From assembly GCA_910584045.1 (NCBI GenBank), contig CAJTYO010000006.1, positions 22,453 through 86,452 of the forward strand: DNA of 64,000 nt, given 5' to 3'. Each line of letters opens with the position of its first letter. The stretch's first letter is position 1. The translations under genes were made by a program, and so were the position numbers. Source of the stretch: an uncultured Oscillospiraceae bacterium (GTDB lineage: Bacteria > Bacillota > Clostridia > Oscillospirales > Oscillospiraceae). This document shows, piece by piece, positions 40,875 to 49,702 of the stretch. The notes below the pieces were generated by a model. The model did not search any database, had not been told where the DNA came from, and worked only from the letters and a program-made list of their open reading frames with translations.

Positions 40875-42100
40875 GTACTCCGCCAAGTTAGTAAATAGAA
40901 GTAGCGCAGGGAAGGAAGATGTGGTAAACTATTTTGGGTGATGAAAAGTGAACCAGAAATATATTGTGCAATTAACGGACGAGGAACGGGAAGCGCTGCG
41001 GGCACTGGTGCAAAAAGGGCAGACTCAGGGATATCGGATCAAACACGCCCAAATACTGATGAAACTGGATGAAATACCGGAGAACCAGGAGTGGACATAC
41101 GACAAAATAAAGGAAGCGTATCATGCCACCCCACACACGATCAGCCAGATTGCGAAACGGTTTGTAACAGGCGGAATGGAAGCGGCGCTGGGGCGGAAAG
41201 AGCAAGTGAACCGTCATAAAAAGATCGACGGGCGGGTGGAGGCGCACATCATAGCCATCGCCTGTTCAGAAGCGCCGGAGGGGCGGGAGCGGTGGACCCT
41301 GCAGTTGATTGCGGATGAGCTGGTACGGCTTGGCGTGGTGGACAGTATTTCAGACACGGCAGTAATGGAAACACTGAAAAAAACGAACTTAAGCCTTGGC
41401 AAAAGAAGGAATGGTGCATCCCAAAGCCGGGGGCAGAATTTGTAGCGCGGATGGAGGACGTTCTGGATGTATATCAGCGTCCTTACGATCCTCTGCGCCC
41501 GGTGGTCTGCCTGGATGAGACGAACCGGCAGTTAATTGAGAAGAAGATCGTTTCAGCAAGGCCTGGACATCCGGAGCTCAAAGACTACGAGTACCGCCGC
41601 TGCTGCGTGGTAGATTTATTTGTGGCATTTGAGCCACTGGCCTGCAAAAGAGTGGTTAAGCTGACCAACACCAGAACCGCAGTGGATTTCGCTCATTTCC
41701 TGCGTGAACTGGTGGATGTCCATTACAGTCATTGCGAAAAAATTGTGCTGGTCATGGATAATTTGAATATCCACTCCATTGCGTCCTTGTATGCGTCCTT
41801 GTACAAAGCCTTTGACCCGGCCACAGCCAGACGGATCGTACAGCACCTGGAAATCCACTACACGCCTATCCACGCCTCTTGGCTGAATATGGCTGAGATT
41901 GAAATCGGCATTCTTTCCAGACAGTGTTTGTCCCAATCCCTGTCTTCTTTTGAGCTCATGGCTCGTCAGGTCAACGCGTGGACTTTACACAGAAATGCTG
42001 CTTGTTCTACTGTCCATTGGAGATTTTCCTCCTCTGATGCCAGATGTAAACTCAGAAAACTTTATCCCGTTATCTTGTAATTCCTGACTTGGTGGAACAC
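40875..42100 (+). mobile_element. IS630-family insertion sequence (about 1226 bp)
   Basis: The ends share an imperfect inverted repeat (left GTACTCCGCCAAGTTAG, right complement GTGTTCCACCAAGTCAG). The element is flanked by the TA duplication (40873-40874 and 42101-42102) that defines IS630/mariner insertion. It carries one transposase in two overlapping frames and sits inside the GNAT pseudogene. Confidence 0.85.
40948..42080 (+). CDS. IS630 transposase made by -1 frameshift
   Basis: The first frame (GTG 40948 to TAG 41445) encodes the helix-turn-helix part (KEAYHATPHTISQIAKRF, WTLQLIADELVRLG). The second frame runs to 42080 and encodes the DDE domain (VCLDETNRQL with the first Asp, IVLVMDNLNIHS with the second, HASWLNMAEIEIG with the Glu). 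The frames meet at a run of seven A (41377-41383); a -1 slip there continues as KKNELKPWQKKEWC, the normal family sequence. Programmed frameshifting at such runs is known in this IS group. Confidence 0.82.
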
Positions 42101-42648
42101 TAGTCGCAGGCCCGGTGGACCCGCTGGAATTTCTTAAAATTTTCCTCCGTGATCCGCTCCACGGACGGATCGTCCGGGACCGGGGCGTACCGGTCAAAGA
42201 AGGAGCTGTAGTTGTAGGCGTCGTCAAACTTCCGGAGCCCCGCGCCCTCCGCCCAGGCTTCCGTCCCCCGGTTTTCCGCCAGGAAGCCGATCATCCAGTC
42301 ACAGCCGGGATACCGCTCCGCCAGATAGCCGGAAAGCTCCTCCAACGCCACGGCGGTATCCCGCCGGATGCATCTGGTATAGAGCTGGATCTAGCGGTCC
42401 CCGGGCAGATGGAAATAGTGGAGCCAGCCCTCCACAGTGCCGTTGACCTGGTAAAGAAGGAGCTCGTCCTCCGGCCTTGAAAAAGCCTTCCGGACTCTGG
42501 CAATGAAATCCTCCTTTGTCTTGATGCCGTCGAAAAAGACGGGATAGAAAGTTCGGGCGGGGTCCAGGGCCAATTCGTAAACAAAATCAACGTATTGGTT
42601 CAAATCTTTCTCTTGCAGCCGGATCAACATTTTCTTTTCTGCTTGAAT

Positions 42649-43101
42649 TTAACCCGCCGGAACGGCCGTCTTCGCCCGGACGATGAGCTTGATGCCCTCC
42701 ATGCCCGCGATCTCCACCGCCTCGTCCTTGGGGATGACCGCGCCGTCCGCGCTGCGGGCTGTCCAGGTCTTGCCATCCACGTACACCGCGCCGGTTGGAT
42801 AGGCGTTGTTGATAGTCTCCGTGACTCGGCCCTCCATGCCCAAAAGGCGGTCGGCGTTGGTGGGAACCTTGTGGGGGTCCGCATATTTCTTCGCCAAGGG
42901 CCGGATAATCGCGGCCATAACGAGGGACACGCCCACAAACAGCAGCAACTGCGCCTGCAGCGACGCGCCAAAATAGGCTGCAAATACGCTAACCAGTCCG
43001 CCAGCCACGCACCAGACCGACACAAGCACCATGGTGACCGCCTCAATGAAAGCCGACAGGGCCGTTACGCCCAGCCAGAACCATACCATTCCGTTTATCA
43101 T
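42649..43101 (-). CDS. NfeD family membrane protein
   Basis: The 150-residue protein has two to three N-terminal membrane helices (WFWLGVTALSAFIEAVTM, LVSVWCVAGGLVSVFAAYF, LLLFVGVSLVMAAII) and a C-terminal OB-fold (MEGRVTETI...GAVYVDGKTWTARS, EIAGMEGIKLIVRA). NfeD proteins partner with stomatin-like proteins at the membrane; no partner is adjacent. ATG 43101 follows AGGAGG and the gene has a consensus promoter. Confidence 0.88.
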   Translation of the reverse strand: MINGMVWFWLGVTALSAFIEAVTMVLVSVWCVAGGLVSVFAAYFGASLQAQLLLFVGVSLVMAAIIRPLAKKYADPHKVPTNADRLLGMEGRVTETINNAYPTGAVYVDGKTWTARSADGAVIPKDEAVEIAGMEGIKLIVRAKTAVPAG

Positions 43102-43134
43102 GTGGTAGCCCTCCTAATCTATTTTTGTACTTCT

Positions 43135-43163
43135 ATTATACTCTATCCGGAGCGGTACGTCAA
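43135..43163 (-). promoter_or_regulatory. Promoter of nfeD
   Basis: On the minus strand TTGACG (43163-43158), 17 bp and TATAAT (43140-43135). Bases 43170-43479 are AT-rich and hold no gene. Confidence 0.7.
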
Positions 43164-43479
43164 TATAGGGGAAATTTTGCCCCTTTTCAGATTGGAGTTG
43201 CTGAAAACGGCTTCACCAACTCCTTCATTCGTTAAAATATCCAAAGTGGGCAGCCATTCACCGGCGGATGACTGCCCAATAAACCGGAATTCTGATAAGA
43301 CACTTTTTTAGCATTTATTAACTGTCATATCTTATCTTCAAAAAGTCCGCAAACCCTTGAACATGGTAAATTTATATGAAATGGCACAGAAGTCAAAACT
43401 AAGATTTAAAATTCAGCAAAACATGAAAGGTATTTCTCGATTTATGTGTTATTATATACGTAAAAAGGAGGGTTAATTA

Positions 43480-43863
43480 ATAGATTACCGAAAAAGCATA
43501 CAGGAAAGCCTCGATTACATAGAGGATAATTTGAGGACTCCTATCACTGCCACTGAGCTTTGCGAGTAGGCAGGTTATTCGCTGTTCCACTATTACAGGC
43601 TGTTTCAATCAGTCGTTGGGATGTCGGTAATGCAATATATTCTTCGACGCAGGCTTATTCATGCGATTTATGAAATTCGGTGCGGCTGCAAAAGGATTGA
43701 TGTGATACTGCAGAGCCTGCTCAAACGGGATACCCGTACCACTCCAAAAGCTAAACAGCTCTACCTGTTCAGCGGTTTTCTGAAATGTGCCGATTGTGGC
43801 CGAGCGATGTCCCGGATCGCATCCAACGGGATTTGTGTATATTATCATTGGCTTGCGGGTTAA
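43480..43863 (+). pseudogene. Chimeric remnant: AraC helix-turn-helix joined to recombinase zinc ribbon
   Basis: After AGGAGG the frame opens with ATA (43480) where family members have ATG. It reads DYRKSIQESLDYIEDNLRTP, an AraC DNA-binding domain, with TAG (43567) just before AGYSLFHYYRLFQ. From about 43710 the same frame becomes a serine recombinase zinc ribbon (LYLFSGFLKCADCGRAMSRI). The two halves come from different genes joined by deletion or illegitimate recombination. Confidence 0.65.
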
Positions 43864-43937
43864 AAGCTGATCTGTGCCTGCTCTCCGCAAACTAACAGCA
43901 GCGGCTGTCACCACCCTGGAAAATCCCCTTCCCCGGA

Positions 43938-43966
43938 TTGACATATTATGCAGATGGTGATAAAAT
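43938..43966 (+). promoter_or_regulatory. Consensus promoter of the ABC operon
   Basis: TTGACA (43938-43943), 17 bp and TAAAAT (43961-43966) begin a leader of about 200 bases. Confidence 0.7.
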
Positions 43967-44012
43967 AATTTTCCTTTTTGCCCCGGAGTTCCCCTGACTC
44001 CGTCCCCAGAAA

Positions 44013-44092
44013 GAGGGCAGTCCTGTTATGCGCGGGGAAGGCTCGTGACCTCCCGCGTATCTTGCGAACACGACTGCCTCCTGTCTGTTTTT
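44013..44092 (+). promoter_or_regulatory. Structured leader RNA of the ABC operon, possible attenuator
   Basis: An outer stem pairs GAGGGCAGTC (44013-44022, one bulged G) with GACTGCCTC (44072-44080). An inner stem pairs ATGCGCGGG (44028-44036) with CCCGCGTAT (44052-44060). Five T follow at 44088-44092. This could be a regulatory leader that senses the exported compound. It matches no riboswitch class I know. Confidence 0.4.
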
Positions 44093-44172
44093 AAGGCCAT
44101 GGCGGCGCGCCTGATCGCCGCCCGCTGGTCTGACTGCGGCGGGACCATCTTTCAGACAAAGGAGCAAAAATC

Positions 44173-44970
44173 ATGATCGAAATGAAAGGGATCTCGAAAA
44201 CCTACCGGGTCCGGCGGCGGGAGGCCGGACTGGGGAACGCGCTGAAAAGCCTCGTCTCCCGCGACTATACCGATATCCCCGCCCTGCGGGACATGTCCTT
44301 CACCGTCCCCGACAGTCAGATATTGGGCTATATCGGCCCCAACGGCGCGGGAAAAAGCACCACCATCAAGATCCTCAGCGGCATCCTCCGGCCTGACCGC
44401 GGGGAATGCACCGTGGACGGGCTGGTGCCCTGGGAGGACCGGAAGCGGCACGTGGCTCGGCTGGGCGTGGTCTTCGGCCAGCGCAGTCAGCTGTGGTGGG
44501 ATGTGCCCGTCATGGAGTCCTTTGACCTTCTGCGGGACATCTACCGGGTCCCGGCAACGGAGTTCCGGGAGAATCTGGACCGGCTGACGGCATTGCTGGA
44601 CCTGGGGGACCTGCTGAAGACCCCGGCCCGGATGCTGTCCCTGGGCCAGCGGATGCGGTGCGAGATCGCCGCCGCCCTGCTCCACGGGCCCAAGGTGCTG
44701 TTTCTGGACGAGCCCACCATCGGCCTGGACGCGGTGTCGAAGCTCAAGGTCCGGGAGTTCATCCTGGAGCAGAACCGGCTGTGCGGCACCACTGTGCTGC
44801 TGACCACCCACGACATGCAGGACATCGATGCGTTGTGCTCCCGGGTGCTGCTCATCGGCAAGGGGCAGCTCCTTCTGGACGGCGACACCGCCCAGATCCG
44901 TGCTATGGCCGGGGAGAATCTGTCTACCGAGGAGTCGGTGGCGGACCTGTACCGGCGGTTCGGTATCTAA
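44173..44970 (+). CDS. ABC-2 type exporter ATP-binding protein
   Basis: The 265-residue ATPase has Walker A GPNGAGKSTTIK near residue 58, signature MLSLGQRMRCEIAAALL near 155, Walker B VLFLDEPTIGLD near 177 and the switch His in LLTTHDMQD. The signature reads LSLGQ rather than LSGGQ, as in several ABC-2 exporters. It drives the two membrane proteins encoded next, probably for drug, lipid or peptide export. Confidence 0.93.
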   Translation: MIEMKGISKTYRVRRREAGLGNALKSLVSRDYTDIPALRDMSFTVPDSQILGYIGPNGAGKSTTIKILSGILRPDRGECTVDGLVPWEDRKRHVARLGVVFGQRSQLWWDVPVMESFDLLRDIYRVPATEFRENLDRLTALLDLGDLLKTPARMLSLGQRMRCEIAAALLHGPKVLFLDEPTIGLDAVSKLKVREFILEQNRLCGTTVLLTTHDMQDIDALCSRVLLIGKGQLLLDGDTAQIRAMAGENLSTEESVADLYRRFGI

Positions 44971-44983
44971 GGAGAGCAGCGGT

Positions 44984-45787
44984 ATGAGAAAATACTGGTC
45001 CTTCTTTAGGATGCGCCTGATGGCGGGCCTCCAGTACCGGGCCGCCGCCTTGGCGGGCATGAGCACCCAGTTCGTGTGGGGGGCTATGGAGATCCTGCTC
45101 TACCGCGCCTTCTGGCTGGAGCATCCGGAGCGGTTCCCCATGGGCATGGAGGTCCTCTCCTCCTACATCTGGCTTCAGCAGGCGTTCCTGTCCCTCTTCG
45201 CTGTGTGGAACTGGGAATTTGATATTCTGGAATCGGTGAAAACCGGTGCGGTATCCTACGAGTTGCTGCGGCCCACGGACATCTACAGCATGTGGATGGC
45301 CCGCTCCATTGCCAACCGTCTGGCCCGGGCGGCTCTGCGGATGGTCCCGGTGATCCTGCTGGCCTCCCTGCTTCCGGCCCCCTGGGGACTGCGGCTGCGC
45401 ATCTCCCCGGTGTCCTTCGGCGTATTTCTGCTGTCCATGATCCTCATGGTGCTGGTGGTGTGCGCCTACAGCCTGTTCGTCTACTCCCTGACTTTCTACC
45501 TGACAGACCCCAACGGGATCATGGTGCTGTCGGTGGCGGCGGCGGACCTGCTGGGCGGGGCCATCGTGCCCCTGCCCTTTCTGCCCGAGGGCTTCCGGAA
45601 GTTTGCGGAGCTGACCCCCTTTGCCTCCATGCAGAACGTGCCCCTGCGGATTTTCAGCGGGGACATCCCCCTCTCGAAGGCCCCGGCAGTGATGGGCCTG
45701 CAACTGTTCTGGGCTGCCGCTCTGATCTTCGCCGGTTACCTTCTCACAAGAAACGGCCTGCGCCGCGCGGTGATACTGGGGGGCTGA
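44984..45787 (+). CDS. ABC-2 family permease subunit 1
   Basis: The 267-residue protein has six hydrophobic segments, a basic N-terminus (MRKYWSFFRMRLMAGLQYR) and the NWEFDILESVKTGAVSYELL loop typical of the DUF990-type ABC-2 permeases. ATG 44984 follows AAGGAG, 13 bases after the ATPase stop. It forms the membrane channel with the next gene product. Confidence 0.85.
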   Translation: MRKYWSFFRMRLMAGLQYRAAALAGMSTQFVWGAMEILLYRAFWLEHPERFPMGMEVLSSYIWLQQAFLSLFAVWNWEFDILESVKTGAVSYELLRPTDIYSMWMARSIANRLARAALRMVPVILLASLLPAPWGLRLRISPVSFGVFLLSMILMVLVVCAYSLFVYSLTFYLTDPNGIMVLSVAAADLLGGAIVPLPFLPEGFRKFAELTPFASMQNVPLRIFSGDIPLSKAPAVMGLQLFWAAALIFAGYLLTRNGLRRAVILGG

Positions 45788-45790
45788 GAG

Positions 45791-46564
45791 ATGAAATTAT
45801 ATCTGAAATTTCTGTCCATCCACTTCCGCTCCGCCATGACCTACCGGGCATCCTTTTTTCTCAGCTGCCTTGGGCAGCTGCTCATTACCACCAACGTGTT
45901 CCTCAGCGTGGTGTTCCTGCTGGACCGGTTCGAGTCCGTGGGCGGCTACACCTTGCCCCAGCTGAGCCTGTGCTACTCGGTGATCCTGGCGGCTGCATCC
46001 CTGTCGGAGTGCTTCGCCAGGGGAATCGACGCCTTTGGGCGCGTCCTCTCCCAGGCACAATTTGACCGCATCATGCTCCGGCCCCGCCCCCTGCTGTTCC
46101 AGGTGCTGTGCCAGGATATGAAGCCCGACCGGCTGGCTCGGGTGGTCCAGGCGGCGGTCATGCTGGTCTGGGCCATCGGCTCCGGCGCGGTACACTGGAC
46201 AACTGCCAAGGCGCTGGTGCTGGCACTGATGATCCTATGCGGGGCGGCAATTTTCTTCGGGGTGGCCCTTATCAACGCCTGCATCACCTTCTTCACCTTG
46301 GAGCACGTGGAGGCGCTGAACATTTTCATGGACGGCCCCCGGGAGTACGGCAAGTATCCCTTCGGCGTTTACGGCAAGCCGGTTCTGCTGGTCCTGACCT
46401 TCCTGGTGCCCCTGGCCCTGGTTCAGCACTGGCCGCTGCAATACCTCTTCGACCGGGGACCGGCGTGGTACGGGCTGCTGCCCATCGTGTCGCTGGTGTT
46501 CCTTATCCCCTGCGCCCTGCTGTGGCGGCTGGGGGTGCGGCACTACCGGTCCACGGGGTCGTGA
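45791..46564 (+). CDS. ABC-2 family permease subunit 2
   Basis: The 257-residue protein has six membrane helices and begins MKLYLKFLSIHFRSAMTYRA. LSQAQFDRIMLRPRPLLF occupies the same place as the matching loop of subunit 1, showing that the two permeases are paralogues. It starts 3 bases after the first permease stop and ends at a terminator. Confidence 0.85.
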   Translation: MKLYLKFLSIHFRSAMTYRASFFLSCLGQLLITTNVFLSVVFLLDRFESVGGYTLPQLSLCYSVILAAASLSECFARGIDAFGRVLSQAQFDRIMLRPRPLLFQVLCQDMKPDRLARVVQAAVMLVWAIGSGAVHWTTAKALVLALMILCGAAIFFGVALINACITFFTLEHVEALNIFMDGPREYGKYPFGVYGKPVLLVLTFLVPLALVQHWPLQYLFDRGPAWYGLLPIVSLVFLIPCALLWRLGVRHYRSTGS

Positions 46565-46589
46565 GGAATTTTGAATCTGTCTTAATATC

Positions 46590-46644
46590 AAAAGGAACGC
46601 CGTCTGGCCGGGTTTTTCTCGCCATACGGTGTTCCTTTTGTTTT
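46590..46644 (+). terminator. Terminator of the ABC operon
   Basis: AAAAGGAAC (46590-46598) pairs with GTTCCTTTT (46631-46639), with an inner CCGT/ACGG helix and a following GTTTT. Confidence 0.75.
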
Positions 46645-46673
46645 AAAGACAGGGTTTCCCCACTTTATTATAA

Positions 46674-47879
46674 TCATAATGCCGGCAGACGAATCCGAAA
46701 GGCATTGCCGTCCGCTTCGCTCTCTGCCCAGATCCTTCCTCCATGCTGTGATACGATGCCCTGCGCGATAGACAGACCCAAGCCATAGCTCCCCTCCCGG
46801 CTCCGGACGGGGTCCGCCCGGTAGAAGCGCCTGAACACATCCCGACGCTCCTGAGGGCTCAAGGACCTGCCCGGGGTCAGAACAGTCAACAGGCAGCCGC
46901 GTCCCTTCCGCTCCAGCGTAACCGTCACCGTCCCGCCGGGGGCGGTGTATTTTTGCGCATTGTCCAGCAGAATATCCGTCGCTTGCAGCAGCTGTCCCAC
47001 TGTCCCTTTGACGAAGAGTCCCTCCTCGATCTTGCTGTCCAGAGTCAGTCCTGCCTCGAAAAATACAGGCTCGAAGGGCAGAAGCGCCTCCCGGACCAGA
47101 TGGCTGAAATCCAGGCGCTCCATTGTCCCCACCGTTCTGCCGTCCTCTGTCCTGGCCAGCTCCAGCAGACTCTCCGTCAGGGAGCGCATCTGCCGGGCCG
47201 TTGTCAGAATGCTGGCAGTGAAGCGGTCTCGGGCGGCCTGGTCATCCGGACCGACCCGCAGCAGCTCCGCGTTGGTCAAGATCACTGTCAGCGGCGTTTT
47301 CAGCTCGTGGGAGGCATCGGCTACAAACTGTCTCTGCTGTTCCCAGGCCCGCGCCGCCGGAGCCGCCGCCCAACTGGATAGCAGCACGCTGGCCGCCAGA
47401 AACCCCAGAAAGGCCACGCCCCCCGCCGCAAGGCATGTCCGCAGCAGCGCCCCCATGGTCCGCGCCTCGCCGGACATGTCCGCGAAGGTCACTGCCGGCC
47501 GTCCCGGCGCGCCGGTCCAACAAAAGCGCAGGCCGTACTCTGTCAATATTCCCTGCTCCCCGCCCTGTTGAGCCGCCGCCGCCAGCAGCTCCCGCAGCCA
47601 TACCTCGTCAGTCAGGTCGTACCACCCGTCTCCTGCCGCGATTACTTCACCCCGAGCCCCCATACGCAGGGTGAAGCAGGGCAGACGCCGTTCCCCCGGC
47701 CGCCGGCCGGGTAAACCGGGCCCTGCGGGCTCAAGAGCTGCCTGCCGCATATCCCGCAGCGCGTCCGCCTCCAGCACTGTTTGGGTGGTCCGCAGCACCA
47801 CGATAAACACCGCCGCCAGCAGCAACGTCACGAACGCCATATTCAGCAGCACAAATTTCACACGCAGCCGAGCGATCAC
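46674..47879 (-). CDS. Sensor histidine kinase
   Basis: The 401-residue membrane kinase has a first helix at about residues 8-29, an extracellular sensor of about 110 residues and a second helix near 148-172. HisKA follows with DASHELKTPLTVI (phosphorylated His near 191), then the HATPase domain (ILLDNAQKYT, RRFYRADPVRSREGSYGLGL). It overlaps the regulator gene by 4 bases. Its likely target is the divergent VTC-DUF4956-CotH operon. Confidence 0.92.
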   Translation of the reverse strand: MIARLRVKFVLLNMAFVTLLLAAVFIVVLRTTQTVLEADALRDMRQAALEPAGPGLPGRRPGERRLPCFTLRMGARGEVIAAGDGWYDLTDEVWLRELLAAAAQQGGEQGILTEYGLRFCWTGAPGRPAVTFADMSGEARTMGALLRTCLAAGGVAFLGFLAASVLLSSWAAAPAARAWEQQRQFVADASHELKTPLTVILTNAELLRVGPDDQAARDRFTASILTTARQMRSLTESLLELARTEDGRTVGTMERLDFSHLVREALLPFEPVFFEAGLTLDSKIEEGLFVKGTVGQLLQATDILLDNAQKYTAPGGTVTVTLERKGRGCLLTVLTPGRSLSPQERRDVFRRFYRADPVRSREGSYGLGLSIAQGIVSQHGGRIWAESEADGNAFRIRLPAL

Positions 47880-48550
47880 GTCCCGTCCACCTCCAGATGG
47901 TAGCCCAACCGCCGCACCGCCTCAATGCGCACGTTGGACCCGATGCTGCGCAGCTTCTTCCGCAGGAAGCCCACATAGACCTCCACGTGGTTCTCCACCG
48001 CGTTGGACTCGAAGCCCCACACCTTTTCCAGCAGCGCCTCCTTGGACACATGCCTCTCCCTCGCCTGCATCAGCTGGCGCATCACACCAAACTCCTTGGC
48101 AGACAGGCGCACCTGTTCACCGCCGCATACCAGCGTCCCGGCGGCCAGGTCCAGCACCGTGTTGCCCGCAGTCAGCTCGTCCACCTGACCGCCTTGACGG
48201 CGGAGCAGGGCGTTGACGCAGGCCATAAGCTCCCGGGCGTCAAAGGGCTTGGTGAGGTAGTAGTCCGCCCCAGCGTTGAGCCCCTCCACCCGGTCCTCCA
48301 CCGCCGACCGGGCCGTCAACATCAATATAGGCGTGCCGCAGCGCTTCTCCCGCACCCGGCGTGCCACCTGCCGCCCGTCCAGACCCGGCAGCATTACGTC
48401 CAGAATGATCAGATCGTACACCCCCAGCTCTCCGTAGGCCGCACCGGTCTCGCCGTCATAGACGGCCTCCGCCTCATAGCCCCTGGCCGTCAGCAGGTCC
48501 CGGATGGACTGCGCCAGCAGCTTCTCGTCCTCAATGATCAGGATCTTCAT
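47876..48550 (-). CDS. OmpR-family response regulator
   Basis: The 224-residue protein has an N-terminal receiver (ILIIEDEKLLAQSI, phosphoacceptor in LIILDVMLPGLDG near residue 51, conserved Lys in YYLTKPFDARE) and a C-terminal winged helix (RLSAKEFGVMRQLM, SNAVENHVEVYVGFLRKKL). ATG 48550 follows GGGGGAG. It is read away from the VTC gene, whose upstream region holds a matching 11-bp repeat. Confidence 0.93.
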   Translation of the reverse strand: MKILIIEDEKLLAQSIRDLLTARGYEAEAVYDGETGAAYGELGVYDLIILDVMLPGLDGRQVARRVREKRCGTPILMLTARSAVEDRVEGLNAGADYYLTKPFDARELMACVNALLRRQGGQVDELTAGNTVLDLAAGTLVCGGEQVRLSAKEFGVMRQLMQARERHVSKEALLEKVWGFESNAVENHVEVYVGFLRKKLRSIGSNVRIEAVRRLGYHLEVDGT

Positions 48551-48719
48551 GACTTCTCCCCCGTTTTGTCTCTTAACGCGGACCACATGCTGATATAAGC
48601 TCCCAGGCACTATTAAAAACTCGATTCCCATTCCCAATAATTTTTAACAACATAAGTATAACACATCCCGACCATTCTTTCCAGCGCCAGTGCCGCTCTA
48701 CACGGAATGTTTACATTTT

Positions 48720-48752
48720 TTTCAGCGTCATTTCAGCCTCGAGGGGTACACT
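48720..48752 (+). promoter_or_regulatory. Response-regulator box and promoter of the VTC operon
   Basis: TTTCAGC occurs at 48720-48726 and 48731-48737, an 11-bp period typical of OmpR/PhoB-family boxes. A -10-like TACACT (48747-48752) follows with the boxes covering the -35 position, as in activated promoters. Confidence 0.45.
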
Positions 48753-48793
48753 TTTCCTGCAGCAGACCACTGAGAAAGGAAGTGACGCCCGCC

Positions 48794-49465
48794 ATGGAAT
48801 TCCGCCATGAGTGGAAGCACGAGATCACACCCGGCGACCTGCCGGCGCTGCGCCGCCGCCTGCGGGCCATCGCCGACCCGGACCCCCACGGCCGGGGCGG
48901 CGCATATCTGGTCCGCAGCCTGTACTTTGACACTCCCGACGACCGCGCCCTCCGGGAGAAGCTAAACGGCGTAAACCGGCGGGAAAAATTCCGCCTCCGA
49001 TATTACGGCGGGGATATGTCCCTCATTCGCCTGGAGAAGAAGAGCAAGGTGGACGGCCTGTGCCGCAAGGAGACCGCCTGCGTCACAGGGGCGGAGGTTC
49101 GCGCCCTGCTGGCGGGCGACCTGTCCTGGATGGCGGAGAGCGGACGTGACCTGGCGTGGGAATTACGGCAGAAGATGCTTACCCAGCTTCTGCGCCCTCG
49201 GACCATTGTGGACTATACTCGGGAGGCTTACGTTTATGGCCCGGGGAACGTCCGGGTAACCATGGATCGCGGCATCCGCACTGGCCTGGGCGGGACGGAC
49301 TTTCTTGATCCAGGATGTCTGACGGTTCCGGCCCGGGACGCGCCGGTGGTGCTGGAGGTCAAATGGGACGGATATCTCCCGGAGCTCATCCGCTGTGCGG
49401 TACAGCTGGAGGGACGGCACACGTCCCCCTTCTCCAAATACGCCGCCTGCCGGCGCTACGGCTGA
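48794..49465 (+). CDS. VTC-domain polyphosphate polymerase-like protein
   Basis: The 223-residue tunnel-fold protein has basic strands lining the channel: FRHEWKHEI at residues 3-11, RSLYFDTPDD near 41, KFRLRYYGG, IRLEKKSKVDGLC, VDYTREAYVYG near 141 and VLEVKWDGYLP near 188. These match the VTC family, which polymerises ATP phosphate into polyphosphate. The start at 48794 is the first ATG of the conserved sequence, with AAGGAAG about 12 bases before it. Confidence 0.88.
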   Translation: MEFRHEWKHEITPGDLPALRRRLRAIADPDPHGRGGAYLVRSLYFDTPDDRALREKLNGVNRREKFRLRYYGGDMSLIRLEKKSKVDGLCRKETACVTGAEVRALLAGDLSWMAESGRDLAWELRQKMLTQLLRPRTIVDYTREAYVYGPGNVRVTMDRGIRTGLGGTDFLDPGCLTVPARDAPVVLEVKWDGYLPELIRCAVQLEGRHTSPFSKYAACRRYG

Positions 49466-49478
49466 GGAAAAGCAAGAT

Positions 49479-49678
49479 CCTGTAATCATAACCGTGGGAT
49501 GCCGGATGGACTAGGATTTTTCTTGCCAGACAAGGAACGTTTCTCGTGAAGCGCCGCAGGTCGGCGGTTTGAGCGCTGAGCCGCCCACAGGAGCGGCCCA
49601 CGGCAGCAATCCTGACGGATTGCAAGGGCACGGGCCGCTGGTCAGACGGCGTTCAACGGTTGTGAATACAGTTAAAAC
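49479..49678 (+). repeat. Dispersed intergenic repeat, copy 2 (with internal extra segment)
   Basis: It begins CCTGTAATCATAACCGTGGG, continues through GTGAAGCGCCGCAGG and ends GGCGTTCAACGGTTGTGAAT plus ACAG, matching the reverse of 17183-17306. An extra segment of roughly 75 bp (about 49568-49644) splits the shared blocks; its GAGCGCTGAGCCG part resembles 19158-19215. No gene is present. Confidence 0.7.
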
Positions 49679-49702
49679 ATGATATAAAGGAGAATTCTGA
49701 TT

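Larger units (their letters stand above)
40545..42630 (-). pseudogene. GNAT acetyltransferase gene, three TAG codons, split by IS630
   Basis: The 5' part (42630-42103) and 3' part (40872-40545) join in frame into about 285 codons once the insertion and one TA are removed. It is a GNAT-type N-acetyltransferase (DLNQYVDFVYELALDPAR, WLHYFHLPGDR, GFLAENRGTEAWAEGAG, and IFFVGTNDEMNRIMPKLGF with GRYLGYQKKI at the end). No frameshift is present, but TAG interrupts the frame after GDR, after HRACD (the TA of this TAG is the insertion target) and after CEGMY. Confidence 0.75.
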
